Below the pieces are notes generated by a model that ran no database searches, was not told the origin of the DNA, and worked only from the letters and a program-made list of their open reading frames with translations. Shown here piece after piece: positions 50,956-60,218 of a DNA stretch of 64,000 nucleotides (position 1 is the stretch's first letter; every line of letters starts with the position of its first letter). The position numbers and the translations under genes are program-made. The DNA comes from QHWF01 sp036848175 (GTDB lineage Bacteria; Acidobacteriota; Vicinamibacteria; Vicinamibacterales; CAVVIG01): the NCBI GenBank assembly GCA_036848175.1, contig DAIUKO010000005.1, positions 11,191 through 75,190 on the forward strand, in the 5' to 3' direction.

Positions 50956-52245
50956 ATGATGAACCGCAGATCGCTCTTCAAATCCCTCGCGATCGGAGTC
51001 GGCGGTGTGGGCGCCGGACTCATCCGGCCAACTCGCGCGGAAGCGTCGCTCCCCAAAGCGACAGTCACGCGCGTGAAGTGCTGGGAACACCCCAGCATGA
51101 ACCGAAGCTTCAATCAGAGCGCGATGCTCGTGACGGTGGAGACCGACATCGGCATCACCGGGATCGGCGAGGGCGGTTCGAAGGATCTCATCGAGAATCT
51201 CGCCGGCAGCGTGGTGGGACAGAACCCGTTCCGGATCGAGCGGATCTGGCATCACATGTACATGGATACGTTTTATCCGCCCGGACGCGAAAAAATCCAC
51301 GCGCAAGGCGCCATCGACATGGCGTTGTGGGACATCAAAGGCAAGGCGCTGCAGCTGCCCGTCTACGACGTGCTTCACGGCCTCACGCGGAACTACGTCG
51401 AATGCTACGCGACGACGTTCCGGCCGGCCGGATCGCCGCCGCCGGGCGCCGGTGGACGCGGCGGCGCGCCGCCGGCCGTATCAGGAACGGCGCTCCGCGA
51501 TCGCGCGCGGGCCGCGATGGAAGAAGGCTACCGCTGCTTCCGCGTCGACGCCTCGATCGGCGGCGCGATTCCCGACAACATCTTCAATACCCACGAGCGC
51601 GTGCGCCTCGTCGCGGCGGCGTGCAAAGAGATCAGAGAAGGCGTGGGCCACGGCGACTGGATGATCGACTTCCATCAGAAGTTCGACTTCGCCGACGCGC
51701 TTCGCTGCTGCAAGCTGATCGAGGACTACGAACCGTATCTCGTCGAGGATCCGGTGCGCGACGAACAGGCGCTCGAGGAGATTCCGAAACTACGGACGAT
51801 GACCACCTGCCCGCTCGCCCACGGCGAGGAATGGGGACAGCGCTGGGATTTTCACCGGCTGATCTACGGCAAGGACATCGACTACATCAGGGCGACGCTT
51901 CCAAACGTCGGCGGCATCACCGAGATGGTCAAGGTCATGTCGTTGTGCGAGACCTCGGCGGTCGGCGTCGTCCCGCATTTCACCGGCCCGGTGGCGACAG
52001 CCGCGCTCATCCACACGATGTCGACGTTTTCCGGACCGGTGCTGATGGAATACAACTACGGCGATCGGCCGCCGGCCTACCTGCCTGAGTTCCTCACCTT
52101 CAAGAACGGGAAGCTGTACCCGAACGATCGTCCCGGGCTCGGTGTGACGGTGGACTTCAAGGCGTTGGCGCAGATCGCGGAATTCGATCAGGCGCGGACG
52201 AGTAATGTCTACAGTCGTCCGGATGGATCATTGACGCATTGGTAG
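50956..52245 (+). CDS. Tat-exported enolase-superfamily (mandelate racemase/MLE-like) enzyme
   Basis: A 429-aa enzyme with a twin-arginine signal (MNRRSLFKSLAIGVGGVGAG) and an enolase-superfamily capping domain and barrel. Candidate metal ligands are Asp238 (MIDFHQ, with His240), Glu264 (VEDPV) and Glu291 (AHGEEWG). The pattern resembles galactonate dehydratase-type sugar acid dehydratases. An Ala/Gly/Pro-rich loop (GSPPPGAGGRGGAPPAVSG) interrupts the region before the barrel. Export is unusual, since most members are cytoplasmic. The start has GAGAGGGG upstream. The last 89 bases overlap the convergent HTTM-like gene. The substrate is probably a sugar acid (inference). Confidence 0.85.
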   Translation: MMNRRSLFKSLAIGVGGVGAGLIRPTRAEASLPKATVTRVKCWEHPSMNRSFNQSAMLVTVETDIGITGIGEGGSKDLIENLAGSVVGQNPFRIERIWHHMYMDTFYPPGREKIHAQGAIDMALWDIKGKALQLPVYDVLHGLTRNYVECYATTFRPAGSPPPGAGGRGGAPPAVSGTALRDRARAAMEEGYRCFRVDASIGGAIPDNIFNTHERVRLVAAACKEIREGVGHGDWMIDFHQKFDFADALRCCKLIEDYEPYLVEDPVRDEQALEEIPKLRTMTTCPLAHGEEWGQRWDFHRLIYGKDIDYIRATLPNVGGITEMVKVMSLCETSAVGVVPHFTGPVATAALIHTMSTFSGPVLMEYNYGDRPPAYLPEFLTFKNGKLYPNDRPGLGVTVDFKALAQIAEFDQARTSNVYSRPDGSLTHW

Positions 52246-53149
52246 CTGTCGCCACGCGATGGGCCCAGGCGCGCGCGCGGTATTCGATGCGGTGCCATGG
52301 CACGAGGAACAGACCGCAGATGAGATACGGCTCGAACGTCGGCCCCATGAAGGCGCGAATGCCGACAAAGAAGAGGATGCCGATCGCCGCGATGTAGGGG
52401 CGCGCGCGGCGGCTGAACAGCGCGACGATGTAGAACGTTTCGATCCCGAGCGACGTCAGCGCGATCGCCTGCGAAAGCCACGATCGCTTCGCGATCTCCA
52501 ATCCAATACGGGTAAGCGGGTCGCCGTCGGACACGTGATAGTACGCCCGCATCAGGAGGAGGCGGAAGTTGTCCGAAAAGGCCCACTCGAGACCGGAGTG
52601 GCGCAGCTTCGACGTGCCCGCCCCGAAGAACACCAGCGCCGTCAGCACCCACATCGCGCGAATCGGCCATGTGTATTCGCCGTCGTCAGCGATGGCGCGG
52701 CGTCCGCGCAGGGCTGTGTCGACGCTGCGAACGTCGGCCGCGCGCGAGAAGGCGAGGATGACGAGGGCGAAGACGACGAGCGTGTCGTAATGCTGCGTCG
52801 CGCCGAAATTGTGCGGGAGTCCCAGCAGATACGTGCCGCCGGCGGCGGCAACGATGGCGCTGGCGCGCGTCCACAGACCGATGGCGCACAGTCCGAGCGA
52901 CACCTTCCAGACGATCTGGAGGACGAACAGCCACTCGGCCGGGATGAGCGGCACGTGCAGCAGCTCGAATGTCCGCATCGGCATCCAGAACGTCGGCGCC
53001 GCACTCGGCCATTCGGTGAAATCGTACGGCAGATAGAACAGGAACGCCGCGCCGCAAAACATCGCACGCGCGCTCGCCAGCCGGAGCGCCGAGGCCGGTT
53101 CGAACCAGAAGCGGTTCCACGTCTCGACGTACTTGTCCCGGGTCTTCAT
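52157..53149 (-). CDS. HTTM-like multi-helix membrane protein
   Basis: A 330-aa integral membrane protein with seven or eight hydrophobic segments. It resembles the HTTM/vitamin-K-dependent-carboxylase-like superfamily: RLASARAMFCGAAFLFYLPY at the N-terminus, HNFGATQHYDTLVVFALVIL and MWVLTALVFFGAGTSKLRHS in the middle. No catalytic residue set could be confirmed. The ATG at 53149 overlaps the upstream stop (ATGA), so it is coupled to the 168-aa protein. The C-terminal ~30 codons overlap the convergent enolase-superfamily gene by 89 bp. Function is unknown. Confidence 0.75.
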   Translation of the reverse strand: MKTRDKYVETWNRFWFEPASALRLASARAMFCGAAFLFYLPYDFTEWPSAAPTFWMPMRTFELLHVPLIPAEWLFVLQIVWKVSLGLCAIGLWTRASAIVAAAGGTYLLGLPHNFGATQHYDTLVVFALVILAFSRAADVRSVDTALRGRRAIADDGEYTWPIRAMWVLTALVFFGAGTSKLRHSGLEWAFSDNFRLLLMRAYYHVSDGDPLTRIGLEIAKRSWLSQAIALTSLGIETFYIVALFSRRARPYIAAIGILFFVGIRAFMGPTFEPYLICGLFLVPWHRIEYRARAWAHRVATATNASMIHPDDCRHYSSAPDRIPRSAPTP

Positions 53150-53652
53150 TGTCCGACCCGATTCGCAGCCTCGACTCCAGCGATCTGTCTGACGCGAACC
53201 TCGGCGACGAGCTTGCGCACGTCCGGCTTGTCCACGTTGCCGGCATCGGGCTGCAGATCCCACTCGAACTCGTACAGCCGGAGTGCCCGAAGCGGCGGGC
53301 CGTCATGTTGCCCCGCGCGGCGCCGCCGCTCGTACCGCTCGAGGCAGTTGGCGACCGCGTCGGCCAGCTTCCGCTCGGCGTCGGGCCGCAGCGCAATGCG
53401 GACGATGGCAAGGTGCAGCCGCGAATTATCGAACGGAAAGATGTACCGCGTATCCTCGATCGTCCACTCACGTCCGTCCGTCAGCACCCCCACGAGGCGG
53501 TGCCACTTGAATGTCGTCGCGCGCCAGATGCCCGAGAACATCGGATACTGCGAGAACGGCCAGTGCTCCTGATCGGTCGCGATGTCGTAGACCGATCCCG
53601 CGACCAGGCACGCCAGAAGAAGGTTGATCACGCCGCGCCGCGCCGCGCTCAT
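53146..53652 (-). CDS. small membrane-anchored partner of the HTTM-like protein
   Basis: A 168-aa protein with an N-terminal hydrophobic segment (GVINLLLACLVAGSVYDI) and a soluble remainder. The phrase DQEHWPFSQYPMFSGIW is typical of short proteins encoded beside HTTM-family genes (recollection, not a search). A charged helix ERYERRRRAGQHDG follows and the C-terminus has alternating strands (LRLYEFEWDLQPDAG). Start ATG 53652 replaces an in-frame TTG one codon upstream. It is translationally coupled to the membrane protein, so the two probably form a complex. Function is not known. Confidence 0.72.
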   Translation of the reverse strand: MSAARRGVINLLLACLVAGSVYDIATDQEHWPFSQYPMFSGIWRATTFKWHRLVGVLTDGREWTIEDTRYIFPFDNSRLHLAIVRIALRPDAERKLADAVANCLERYERRRRAGQHDGPPLRALRLYEFEWDLQPDAGNVDKPDVRKLVAEVRVRQIAGVEAANRVGQ

Positions 53653-53664
53653 CAATAGGTCCCT

Positions 53665-54030
53665 TCAGTTCAGAGCTCCCAAACCGGCCGTCCTTCGGGA
53701 CGCGGCCTCGAGGAACGCGACCTGCTCTTTTAGGAAATTTGGAAACCAGGCGCCGTCGGCGTCGAGAGACGCGACATCGGTGCCGCGGGCAATTCCGAGA
53801 CCAGTGTGGCGCGCCGCCGCCGCGCCGTGACTCTCCCGAACAAGGTACGGGAGCGACGGCCGATTCGGTCCCAGTGCAGCCTCCAGCTCCTCGACATCGG
53901 GCGATCCGTCGTTGACGACGATCAACTCGTGGTTTTGAAACGTCTGCGCGAGCACCGATTTGACCGCCGCACCGATGTACCTCGCACCGCGATACGCGGG
54001 AACGACGACGCTGACCAACGACTCGCGCAT
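53665..54030 (-). pseudogene. truncated family 2 glycosyltransferase remnant
   Basis: N-terminal part of a GT2 enzyme: VSVVVPAYRGARYIGAAVKS, then VLAQTFQNHELIVVNDGSPD and SHGAAAARHTGLGIARGTDV. The donor-binding region reads SLDADGAWF, close to the canonical LDADD. The reading frame stops about 30 residues later, at only 121 aa, while complete GT2 enzymes are 250 aa or longer. The acceptor half is missing and the remainder is not found downstream. It is 12 bp upstream of the HTTM partner on the same strand. Probably a decayed gene; a functional mini-domain is less likely. Confidence 0.65.
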
Positions 54031-54203
54031 ATTCGCATCGCCGCCGGGTGCAAATGCTCCGCCAAATGAAAGCTGCTGTTGAATGCATCGCGGACGGACC
54101 GGAAGAAACAACCACGGCCGCACCGGGGGGACGCTGCTGAGCACCATGGCACCGCGTGGCCAAGCCGGTCCGCAGCTTGCAAAGTTCGGCGGCCGGGCGA
54201 CGG

Positions 54204-55631
54204 ATGCTGTTCAACACGCCGCAGTATTTCTTCTTCTTCTGTTTCACGCTCCTCGCGTACTACGCGCTGCCGCATCGCAAACAGAATCTGCTGCTGCTCG
54301 CTCTGAGCTACGTGTTCTACGGCTCCTGGGACTGGCGCTTCCTCTCACTGCTCTGGTTGTCGACGGTCATCGACTACGTGGCGGGATTGAAGATCCACCG
54401 GGCCCGCGAGCTGCAGCGTCCGCGCGCGATGCGCGCGGCGCTCCTCCTCAGCGTCGGCGGCCAGCTGATCATTCTCGGCTTCTTCAAGTACTACAACTTC
54501 TTTGCCGACAGCTTGATGGCGATGCTTGACCGGTTCGGCATGCACCCGTCGCTGCCGCTCCTCCACGTCGTCCTGCCTGTCGGCATTTCGTTCTACACCT
54601 TCCAGACGATGTCCTACACGATCGACATCTACCGCGGCGCCTTCACGCCGACGCGCAACTTCGTCGACTTCGCCCTCTCGGTCGCCTTCTTCCCGCATCT
54701 GGTCGCAGGGCCGATTCAGCGTGCACGCAGCCTGATCGTGCAGATCGAGCGGCCGCGCATTGTCACATGCGACTACTGGGAGCGGGGATTGACGCTATTC
54801 GCAATTGGCCTGATCCGAAAGGTCGCGATTGCCGACCCAGCCGGCGCACTCGCCGACGCGTACTTCGCGAACCCGGCGGCATACACGTCGGTGCCGCTCG
54901 CGTGCGGTCTGTTCCTGTACGGTTTCCAGATATACAACGACTTCGCTGGCTACAGTGAGATGGCGCGCGGTTCCGCGAACCTGATGGGCTTCGATCTCAT
55001 GCGGAACTTCCGCCACCCGTACTTCGCGCGCAATATCTCGGATTTCTGGCAGCGGTGGCACATCTCGCTGTCGACGTGGCTGCGCGACTATCTGTACATC
55101 CCACTTGGCGGCAATCGCCGCGGTCCGGTGCGCACCCGAGTGAATCTGATGATCACGATGCTGCTCGGCGGGTTGTGGCACGGCGCCAGCTGGAACTTCG
55201 TCATCTGGGGCGGCCTGCACGGCACCTATCTCGTGGGATACCACTCGTGGCGAGAGTGGAGGGCCCGACATGGCATAACGGGTGACAGTCGCGAGGCCTC
55301 CGCGCTCGGCGCCGTTGCCTCGGCGATCGGCGTCTACGTGCTCGTCACCTTCACGTGGCTCTTCTTCCGGTCGCACGACATGGCGACGACTTCCGCGTAC
55401 CTTGCCGGCCTCTTCTCGTTCCAGCCTGGCGGCGAGGGCGCGATAGTCCCCGTTCTCGTCCTCGCGCTGATGACGATGTGCATCGACGTGCCGCAGGCAC
55501 TGTCCGACAACGAGCACATGCTCGTGGAGTGGCGGCCTGCCGTGCGCGCGGCGTTTGTCGCCGCCGGTCTTCTTCTGTTGCTCCTCAGCGGAAACGTCGG
55601 CAATGAACCCTTCATCTACTTCCAGTTCTGA
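54204..55631 (+). CDS. MBOAT-family membrane O-acyltransferase (AlgI-like)
   Basis: Membrane-bound O-acyltransferase that moves acyl (often acetyl) groups across the membrane onto an envelope polysaccharide. The start MLFNTPQYFFFF is typical of AlgI-like proteins, so ATG 54204 is used rather than the GTG at 54156. Signature regions are VLPVGISFYTFQTMSYTID, FWQRWHISLSTWLRDYLYIP and the catalytic-His stretch GGLWHGASWNF (His326). About ten helices span 475 aa, the usual length. It overlaps the SGNH-like gene by 29 bp, so the two are coupled as the expected acyltransferase/transfer-factor pair. Confidence 0.92.
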   Translation: MLFNTPQYFFFFCFTLLAYYALPHRKQNLLLLALSYVFYGSWDWRFLSLLWLSTVIDYVAGLKIHRARELQRPRAMRAALLLSVGGQLIILGFFKYYNFFADSLMAMLDRFGMHPSLPLLHVVLPVGISFYTFQTMSYTIDIYRGAFTPTRNFVDFALSVAFFPHLVAGPIQRARSLIVQIERPRIVTCDYWERGLTLFAIGLIRKVAIADPAGALADAYFANPAAYTSVPLACGLFLYGFQIYNDFAGYSEMARGSANLMGFDLMRNFRHPYFARNISDFWQRWHISLSTWLRDYLYIPLGGNRRGPVRTRVNLMITMLLGGLWHGASWNFVIWGGLHGTYLVGYHSWREWRARHGITGDSREASALGAVASAIGVYVLVTFTWLFFRSHDMATTSAYLAGLFSFQPGGEGAIVPVLVLALMTMCIDVPQALSDNEHMLVEWRPAVRAAFVAAGLLLLLLSGNVGNEPFIYFQF

Positions 55632-56700
55632 ACGGCGATACCGGCTGCGCCGGTGGGCCATCAACGCGCTCCTCGTCGTCGCGATCGTCGGCGGCATCGA
55701 GCTCGTGCTTCGGATTCCGGCAGTCGAAGCGCGACTGCCGATCCGAACGCTCTATCACGAGACCGGCGTCGTCGTTCGGCTGGACACGCTGACGCGTCTG
55801 CTCGAGAGCTACGGGCGAATGGACGTTCTCTTCGTCGGAAGTTCCGTTGTTCGCTGCAACATCAACCCGTCGGTCTTCGATTCGGTCGTCGGCGGCGGCG
55901 GCGAGCCAGCGATCGTCAGCTTCAACGCCGGGTTGTCCGGTTTCTGGCCGGCATCCGTCCGACTCTATCTGGAGGATTTGTGGCTCCCGCGCGCGAAACC
56001 GTCGCTCGTCGTCCAGGGAATCCGGTTCGCCGAGCTGTTTCCGTCCAAACGGGCGCGCCGCTTCGACCGGATCGTCACAGGCGTTGTCGAATCCGCCTGG
56101 GAGCATCCCGGCCCGCTCAACGGCGCGACCGCATGGGCGTTCGAGACGTTTCGCATCCTGCAGTACCGCGGCACGCTGCCGTCGTGGCTGATGCGATGGC
56201 GGGACGGCGTTCCGGCCGCCGTGGAAGAGGACGAAGTGCGCGTCTTCACCGACTCACGCGGCTGGACGCCGCGCACGCCGACGCTCGACGTCGTGCTCGC
56301 ACGTCAGCTGCTGCGGAATGAGAACCCGAACCCGCGCCTCGACGACCGTGACTGCTGTCGCGACGCGCTCGAAGCGATTCGCCAGAGTGCCCGCGCCGTC
56401 CGCCGGACCGGCGCCGAGTACATCCTGGTCAACGTGCCCGAGCACGCCTTCCGATGGTCGGGCGTCGATGGCGGCGAACGCTACGCGGCGTATCTGACGC
56501 TGCTGCGGGCCTTCGCGAACAGTGAAGGATTCGAGTTCATCGACGTCACGCGTGGCGACCCGGACGCGTTCTCATCGCCGCGCGAGTTCTCCGACTACCA
56601 GCACATGAGTCCCGACGGCGCGCGGCGATTCACTGCCTTGCTTGCCGCCGAGTTGCGGGCGCGCTTCGATCCGAAGCTGACCGCCAGCAGCGGCCGTTGA
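55603..56700 (+). CDS. SGNH-like partner of the MBOAT acyltransferase
   Basis: A 365-aa protein with one N-terminal membrane anchor (WAINALLVVAIVGGIELVLR) and a periplasmic SGNH-hydrolase-like domain. The nucleophile block is FVGSSVVR (Ser80) and the C-terminal Asp/His block is DYQHMSP (Asp331, His334). In AlgJ/AlgX-type systems the MBOAT protein passes acyl groups to such a partner, which acylates the polysaccharide outside the cytoplasmic membrane; that role is inferred here from pairing. It starts inside the end of the MBOAT gene. The target polysaccharide is unknown; no polymerase gene is present in the window. Confidence 0.82.
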   Translation: MNPSSTSSSERRYRLRRWAINALLVVAIVGGIELVLRIPAVEARLPIRTLYHETGVVVRLDTLTRLLESYGRMDVLFVGSSVVRCNINPSVFDSVVGGGGEPAIVSFNAGLSGFWPASVRLYLEDLWLPRAKPSLVVQGIRFAELFPSKRARRFDRIVTGVVESAWEHPGPLNGATAWAFETFRILQYRGTLPSWLMRWRDGVPAAVEEDEVRVFTDSRGWTPRTPTLDVVLARQLLRNENPNPRLDDRDCCRDALEAIRQSARAVRRTGAEYILVNVPEHAFRWSGVDGGERYAAYLTLLRAFANSEGFEFIDVTRGDPDAFSSPREFSDYQHMSPDGARRFTALLAAELRARFDPKLTASSGR

Positions 56701-56739
56701 CCGCGCGCCTGGTCAACGGATTTCTGACTCGGAACACGA

Positions 56740-59700
56740 TTAGAAGCTGTACCTCAACGAAAGTTGCACAGTCCGCTCTCCGAGCTTTCTCGTCACCTGG
56801 CCGAACGAGCCGCTGGTCGGGTTGTTGTTGGCGACGTCCCAGTTCGGATGGTTGAGCACGTTGAACGCTTCAGCGCGGAACTGCACCTGCTGAGTGCCGG
56901 CGAGCGGCACGCTCTTGCGCACGCCGAAGTCGAAGTTCCATGTCGACGGATTGCGCAGCATGTTTCGCGGTTGAACGCCGAAGGTGCCTGCGGCCGGACG
57001 CGCGAACGCCGCCGGATTGAACCACTGCGCCGACGACGTGAACGCGCTCGGTTCGATGGTCGGATCGCCGACCAGGTTCCAGAACTGGTTGCCGCTGCCC
57101 GCACCGACGCCGGCGAAGTCGTCGTTGCTGCGCACGGAGAACGGTGAACCGGACTGGTATTGGTACACGCCGGTAATCTGCCAGCGGCCAAACGCGCGGC
57201 CGGCCCAATCCGATCCCTGCAGGAACGGCAGCTCGTAGATCCAGTTCGCGATCAGCACGTGCGTGCGATCGAGATCCGAGATGCCCCAGTAGGCGCTGTC
57301 GTCGTACGTGTTCGGCAGGACGTCGGTCAAACTCGACGAATCGTCTTTCGTGCGCGACAGCGTGTAGCCGACGCCAGCGTGGAAGCCGCGCGCGACGCGG
57401 CGCTCGACGCCGATCTGCAGACCGTGGTACTGCGATCGCCCGCTGTTCTCGGCGAGGCCGATCGGGCCGTAGCCGAGATAGGGCCGCAGCGCGCTCACGT
57501 TGACGCCCGGGTTGGCCTGCAAGGTGCCCGGCTGCAGTTGATTGATGTTGCGTTTTCTCTGGTTGTCGATGCCGCGGCGCCCGACGTAGCCGATCTCGAC
57601 GGTCGTGAGCCACGGCAACTGCCGCTCGACGGTCACGTTCCAGGCCCAGGCGCGCGGCATGTCGAAGACGGGATCCTGGGCGGTCACGACCAGCGGGAAG
57701 TCGCGCCGCGTCGCGCCGCCCGGCGCATCAATCGATCCGTTGACGACCGACTGCTGCACCTGGAACGGCGGATTGCCGCCGAGGGCGGTGTCGCGGTTGA
57801 TCATCGGCCGGTTGTAGAAGAGTCCGACTCCCGAACGGAGCGCGGTCTTGTCGGTGAGCGCGTAGGCAACACCGAGCCGCGGCTGAAACATGTTCTTGTG
57901 CGTCTGGGCCAGGCCCGCTGGCAAATCGTGCCGGAGACGATCGAATCCGTCGTTGACGTTCGGCTCGCCGGGCAGCGTGACGCCGTTGAGCGGCACGCCG
58001 CCGCCGACAACGAACCCGCTCACCGGATCGACCGTCTGTGCCACCCTCGGATCGTAGAATCGCGGATCGAACGACGCGAGGTTGCCGTTGCGGCTCCACC
58101 ACTGCGGCCAGAGCGAGTAGCGGACGCCGGCTTCGATCGTCATCTTGCCGGTCGCCTTCCAGCTGTCCTGCGCGTAGAAGTCGAAGGCGGTCGCCACCCA
58201 CGGCGTCGATGCCTTCGCGCCGAATTCGGTGTAGTCGTTGAAGTTGCCGAGCAGGGCGTTGGCCATCGCGAGGCCGGTCGACTGCGGGTGCCCCGCGTCG
58301 ATGAATCGCACTTCGCCGTTCTGATTGTTGGTCGCGCCTTGACTCGCCGTGGTGAACTGGATGTTGTCGTCCTGGCCGGAACGTTCGATGACGAAGCCGA
58401 ACTTCGTCGTGTGGTTCCCGATCACCTTCGTCAGGTTGTCGGAGAAGGTGTAGACGAATCCGGCCCACGCACCTGGATAGGCGTCGGCATCGAGCGTGGA
58501 CAGACCGGTGATCCGGATGGTCGGAATCTTTCCGTTTGCGAGCTTCGTGCCGGGAAACAGATAAGGATAGGCGAGGCCGTACGTGGCGCGATCGCAGCGC
58601 GCGCCGCAGTCGGGATCGAGATCGATGGTTCCGGTGCCGTCCGAGTTGAACGCGAAGGTGAACTCGTTGAGCAAAGTCGACGACAGCACGCTGTTCCAGC
58701 TCGCGGCGCCGAGCTTGTTCGGCCGCGACCAGGCCCACTGCACGCGATCCGTGCCGTTGACGAACGGGTCGTTGAATGTCCACGGCGTGTAGCCAATCCG
58801 CGCCGAAAAGCGCTGGGTCGGCTTCAGCACGTAGTCGAATTTCACCGTGTCCTTGCGAAGGTCCGAATGGCGCGGCTGCGTCCCGATCCAGTTCGAGGTC
58901 CCCTGCTGGAAGCCGGCCGTCGGCAGCGGATAGACGTTCAACAGCGCCTGACCGTTAGCGCTGATGCGATCGGCGGGGATGACGTTGTTCGGGAACGGCT
59001 GGCCGGTCCGCGGATCGAGGATCGTGCGCACGCGGCTGAAGAATGGATTCGACGGGTTCAGCAGCTCGCTGAAGTCGCCACGCCGCATCGCGGCCGTCGG
59101 GACCGTGGCGGTCGAGGTCGGCGTGTCGCGGCGCCGAATCCATTCCTCACCCCAGAAGAAGAACAGCTTGCTGCGATCGGCATTGAAATGGCCCGGCAGG
59201 AGCACCGGTCCGCCGAGATGAAAGCCCCACTGGTTGAAGCTGTACGGATCCGGGCCATTCGACAATCGCGGATCGCCGCTGCGATTGCGCTGCCATTGGT
59301 TGGCATCGAGGGCGGCGTTGCGATAGTTCTCGAGGCCGTCGCCGTGGAACTGCTGCGTGCCGCTCTTGGTGACGAAACGAATCTGACCGGCCGAGGAGCG
59401 GCCGTATTCCGCGCGGTAGTTCGCCGTCAGCACCTGGACCTCCTCGACGGTGTCGACATCCTGCGCGCCGAGCATCGACCCGGAAGAGCGCGTCCGGGTC
59501 GCGACCGCGCCGTCGATCGTCACGAGGTATTCATCGGCGCGCGCGCCGTTGATGCTGAAGCTGCCGTTCGACACGCTGTCCGGATCGAACGTGCCGATCG
59601 TCCCGCCGCGCACCCCGGGCTTCAACGACGCGAGGTAGATCGGGTTGCGGCCGTTGAGCGTCAACTCCTGAATCTGGCGCGTCTCGATCGTCCGCGCGAC

Positions 59701-60090
59701 CTGCGCCGTCGTCGTCTGCACGAAGCTCTGCGCGGCGGTGACGATGACCGTTTCTTCGAGACTGCCGAGCTCGAGCACCGCGTCGACGGCAATCTGGCTG
59801 GCGGCGTTCAGGCGAACACCGGGCTGCGAGAATTTCTTGAAGCCCTGCAGCTCGACGGTGATGTCGTAGATGCCGACCGGCATGTCGGGAATGACGTAAA
59901 AGCCGGTCGAGTTGGTGACCGTCGTCCGCTTGGTTCCGGTCCGTACATTCGACACCGTCACAGTGGCGCCGGGGAGCGCGCCTTGCTGAGCGTCACGAAC
60001 GATTCCCGAGATTTGACCCGAATCGAATTGGGCGGCTGCGGTGGTGGGGAGCAGCACGGCGGTGAGAACCAGCAGCGCGAAAGGTCGCAT
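56740..60090 (-). CDS. Oar-like TonB-dependent receptor
   Basis: Complete 1116-aa outer-membrane receptor. A signal peptide (MRPFALLVLTAVLLPTTAAA) is followed by a carboxypeptidase-regulatory-like domain (GQISGIVRDAQQGALPGATV, then NSTGFYVIPDMPVGIYDITV). The plug region follows (ETRQIQELTLNGRNP, then DTVEEVQVLTANYRAEYGRS and GQIRFVTKSGT), then the barrel, ending ERTVQLSLRYSF. Start ATG 60090 is supported by GAGGAG seven bases upstream; an in-frame TTG at 60096 was rejected. Its promoter region contains a palindrome over the -35 element. Ligand unknown. Confidence 0.95.
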   Translation of the reverse strand: MRPFALLVLTAVLLPTTAAAQFDSGQISGIVRDAQQGALPGATVTVSNVRTGTKRTTVTNSTGFYVIPDMPVGIYDITVELQGFKKFSQPGVRLNAASQIAVDAVLELGSLEETVIVTAAQSFVQTTTAQVARTIETRQIQELTLNGRNPIYLASLKPGVRGGTIGTFDPDSVSNGSFSINGARADEYLVTIDGAVATRTRSSGSMLGAQDVDTVEEVQVLTANYRAEYGRSSAGQIRFVTKSGTQQFHGDGLENYRNAALDANQWQRNRSGDPRLSNGPDPYSFNQWGFHLGGPVLLPGHFNADRSKLFFFWGEEWIRRRDTPTSTATVPTAAMRRGDFSELLNPSNPFFSRVRTILDPRTGQPFPNNVIPADRISANGQALLNVYPLPTAGFQQGTSNWIGTQPRHSDLRKDTVKFDYVLKPTQRFSARIGYTPWTFNDPFVNGTDRVQWAWSRPNKLGAASWNSVLSSTLLNEFTFAFNSDGTGTIDLDPDCGARCDRATYGLAYPYLFPGTKLANGKIPTIRITGLSTLDADAYPGAWAGFVYTFSDNLTKVIGNHTTKFGFVIERSGQDDNIQFTTASQGATNNQNGEVRFIDAGHPQSTGLAMANALLGNFNDYTEFGAKASTPWVATAFDFYAQDSWKATGKMTIEAGVRYSLWPQWWSRNGNLASFDPRFYDPRVAQTVDPVSGFVVGGGVPLNGVTLPGEPNVNDGFDRLRHDLPAGLAQTHKNMFQPRLGVAYALTDKTALRSGVGLFYNRPMINRDTALGGNPPFQVQQSVVNGSIDAPGGATRRDFPLVVTAQDPVFDMPRAWAWNVTVERQLPWLTTVEIGYVGRRGIDNQRKRNINQLQPGTLQANPGVNVSALRPYLGYGPIGLAENSGRSQYHGLQIGVERRVARGFHAGVGYTLSRTKDDSSSLTDVLPNTYDDSAYWGISDLDRTHVLIANWIYELPFLQGSDWAGRAFGRWQITGVYQYQSGSPFSVRSNDDFAGVGAGSGNQFWNLVGDPTIEPSAFTSSAQWFNPAAFARPAAGTFGVQPRNMLRNPSTWNFDFGVRKSVPLAGTQQVQFRAEAFNVLNHPNWDVANNNPTSGSFGQVTRKLGERTVQLSLRYSF

Positions 60091-60127
60091 TGCCAACTCC
60101 TCTCATGATGGATGCCGAAGACGCGCT

Positions 60128-60161
60128 CTAATAACGCGTGCGCGATGTCATTGTCAATGAC
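60128..60161 (-). promoter_or_regulatory. promoter with overlapping palindromic operator for the TonB receptor
   Basis: On the minus strand: -35 TTGACA (60157-60152), 18-bp spacer, -10 TATTAG (60133-60128). GTCATTG-T-CAATGAC (60147-60161) is a perfect 7-bp inverted repeat covering the -35 element, a good position for a repressor. Confidence 0.5.
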
Positions 60162-60218
60162 GAACCTGGGATAGGTCTGACCAAACGGGAACCTCGAGCC
60201 GCGCGTGGCGTTTCCGCC

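Noticed and set aside
57160..60108. 982-codon open frame on the plus strand opposite the TonB receptor
   Set aside because: Arg/Asp/Val-rich composition typical of antisense frames in high-GC genes, with no domain; the receptor on the other strand is unambiguous.
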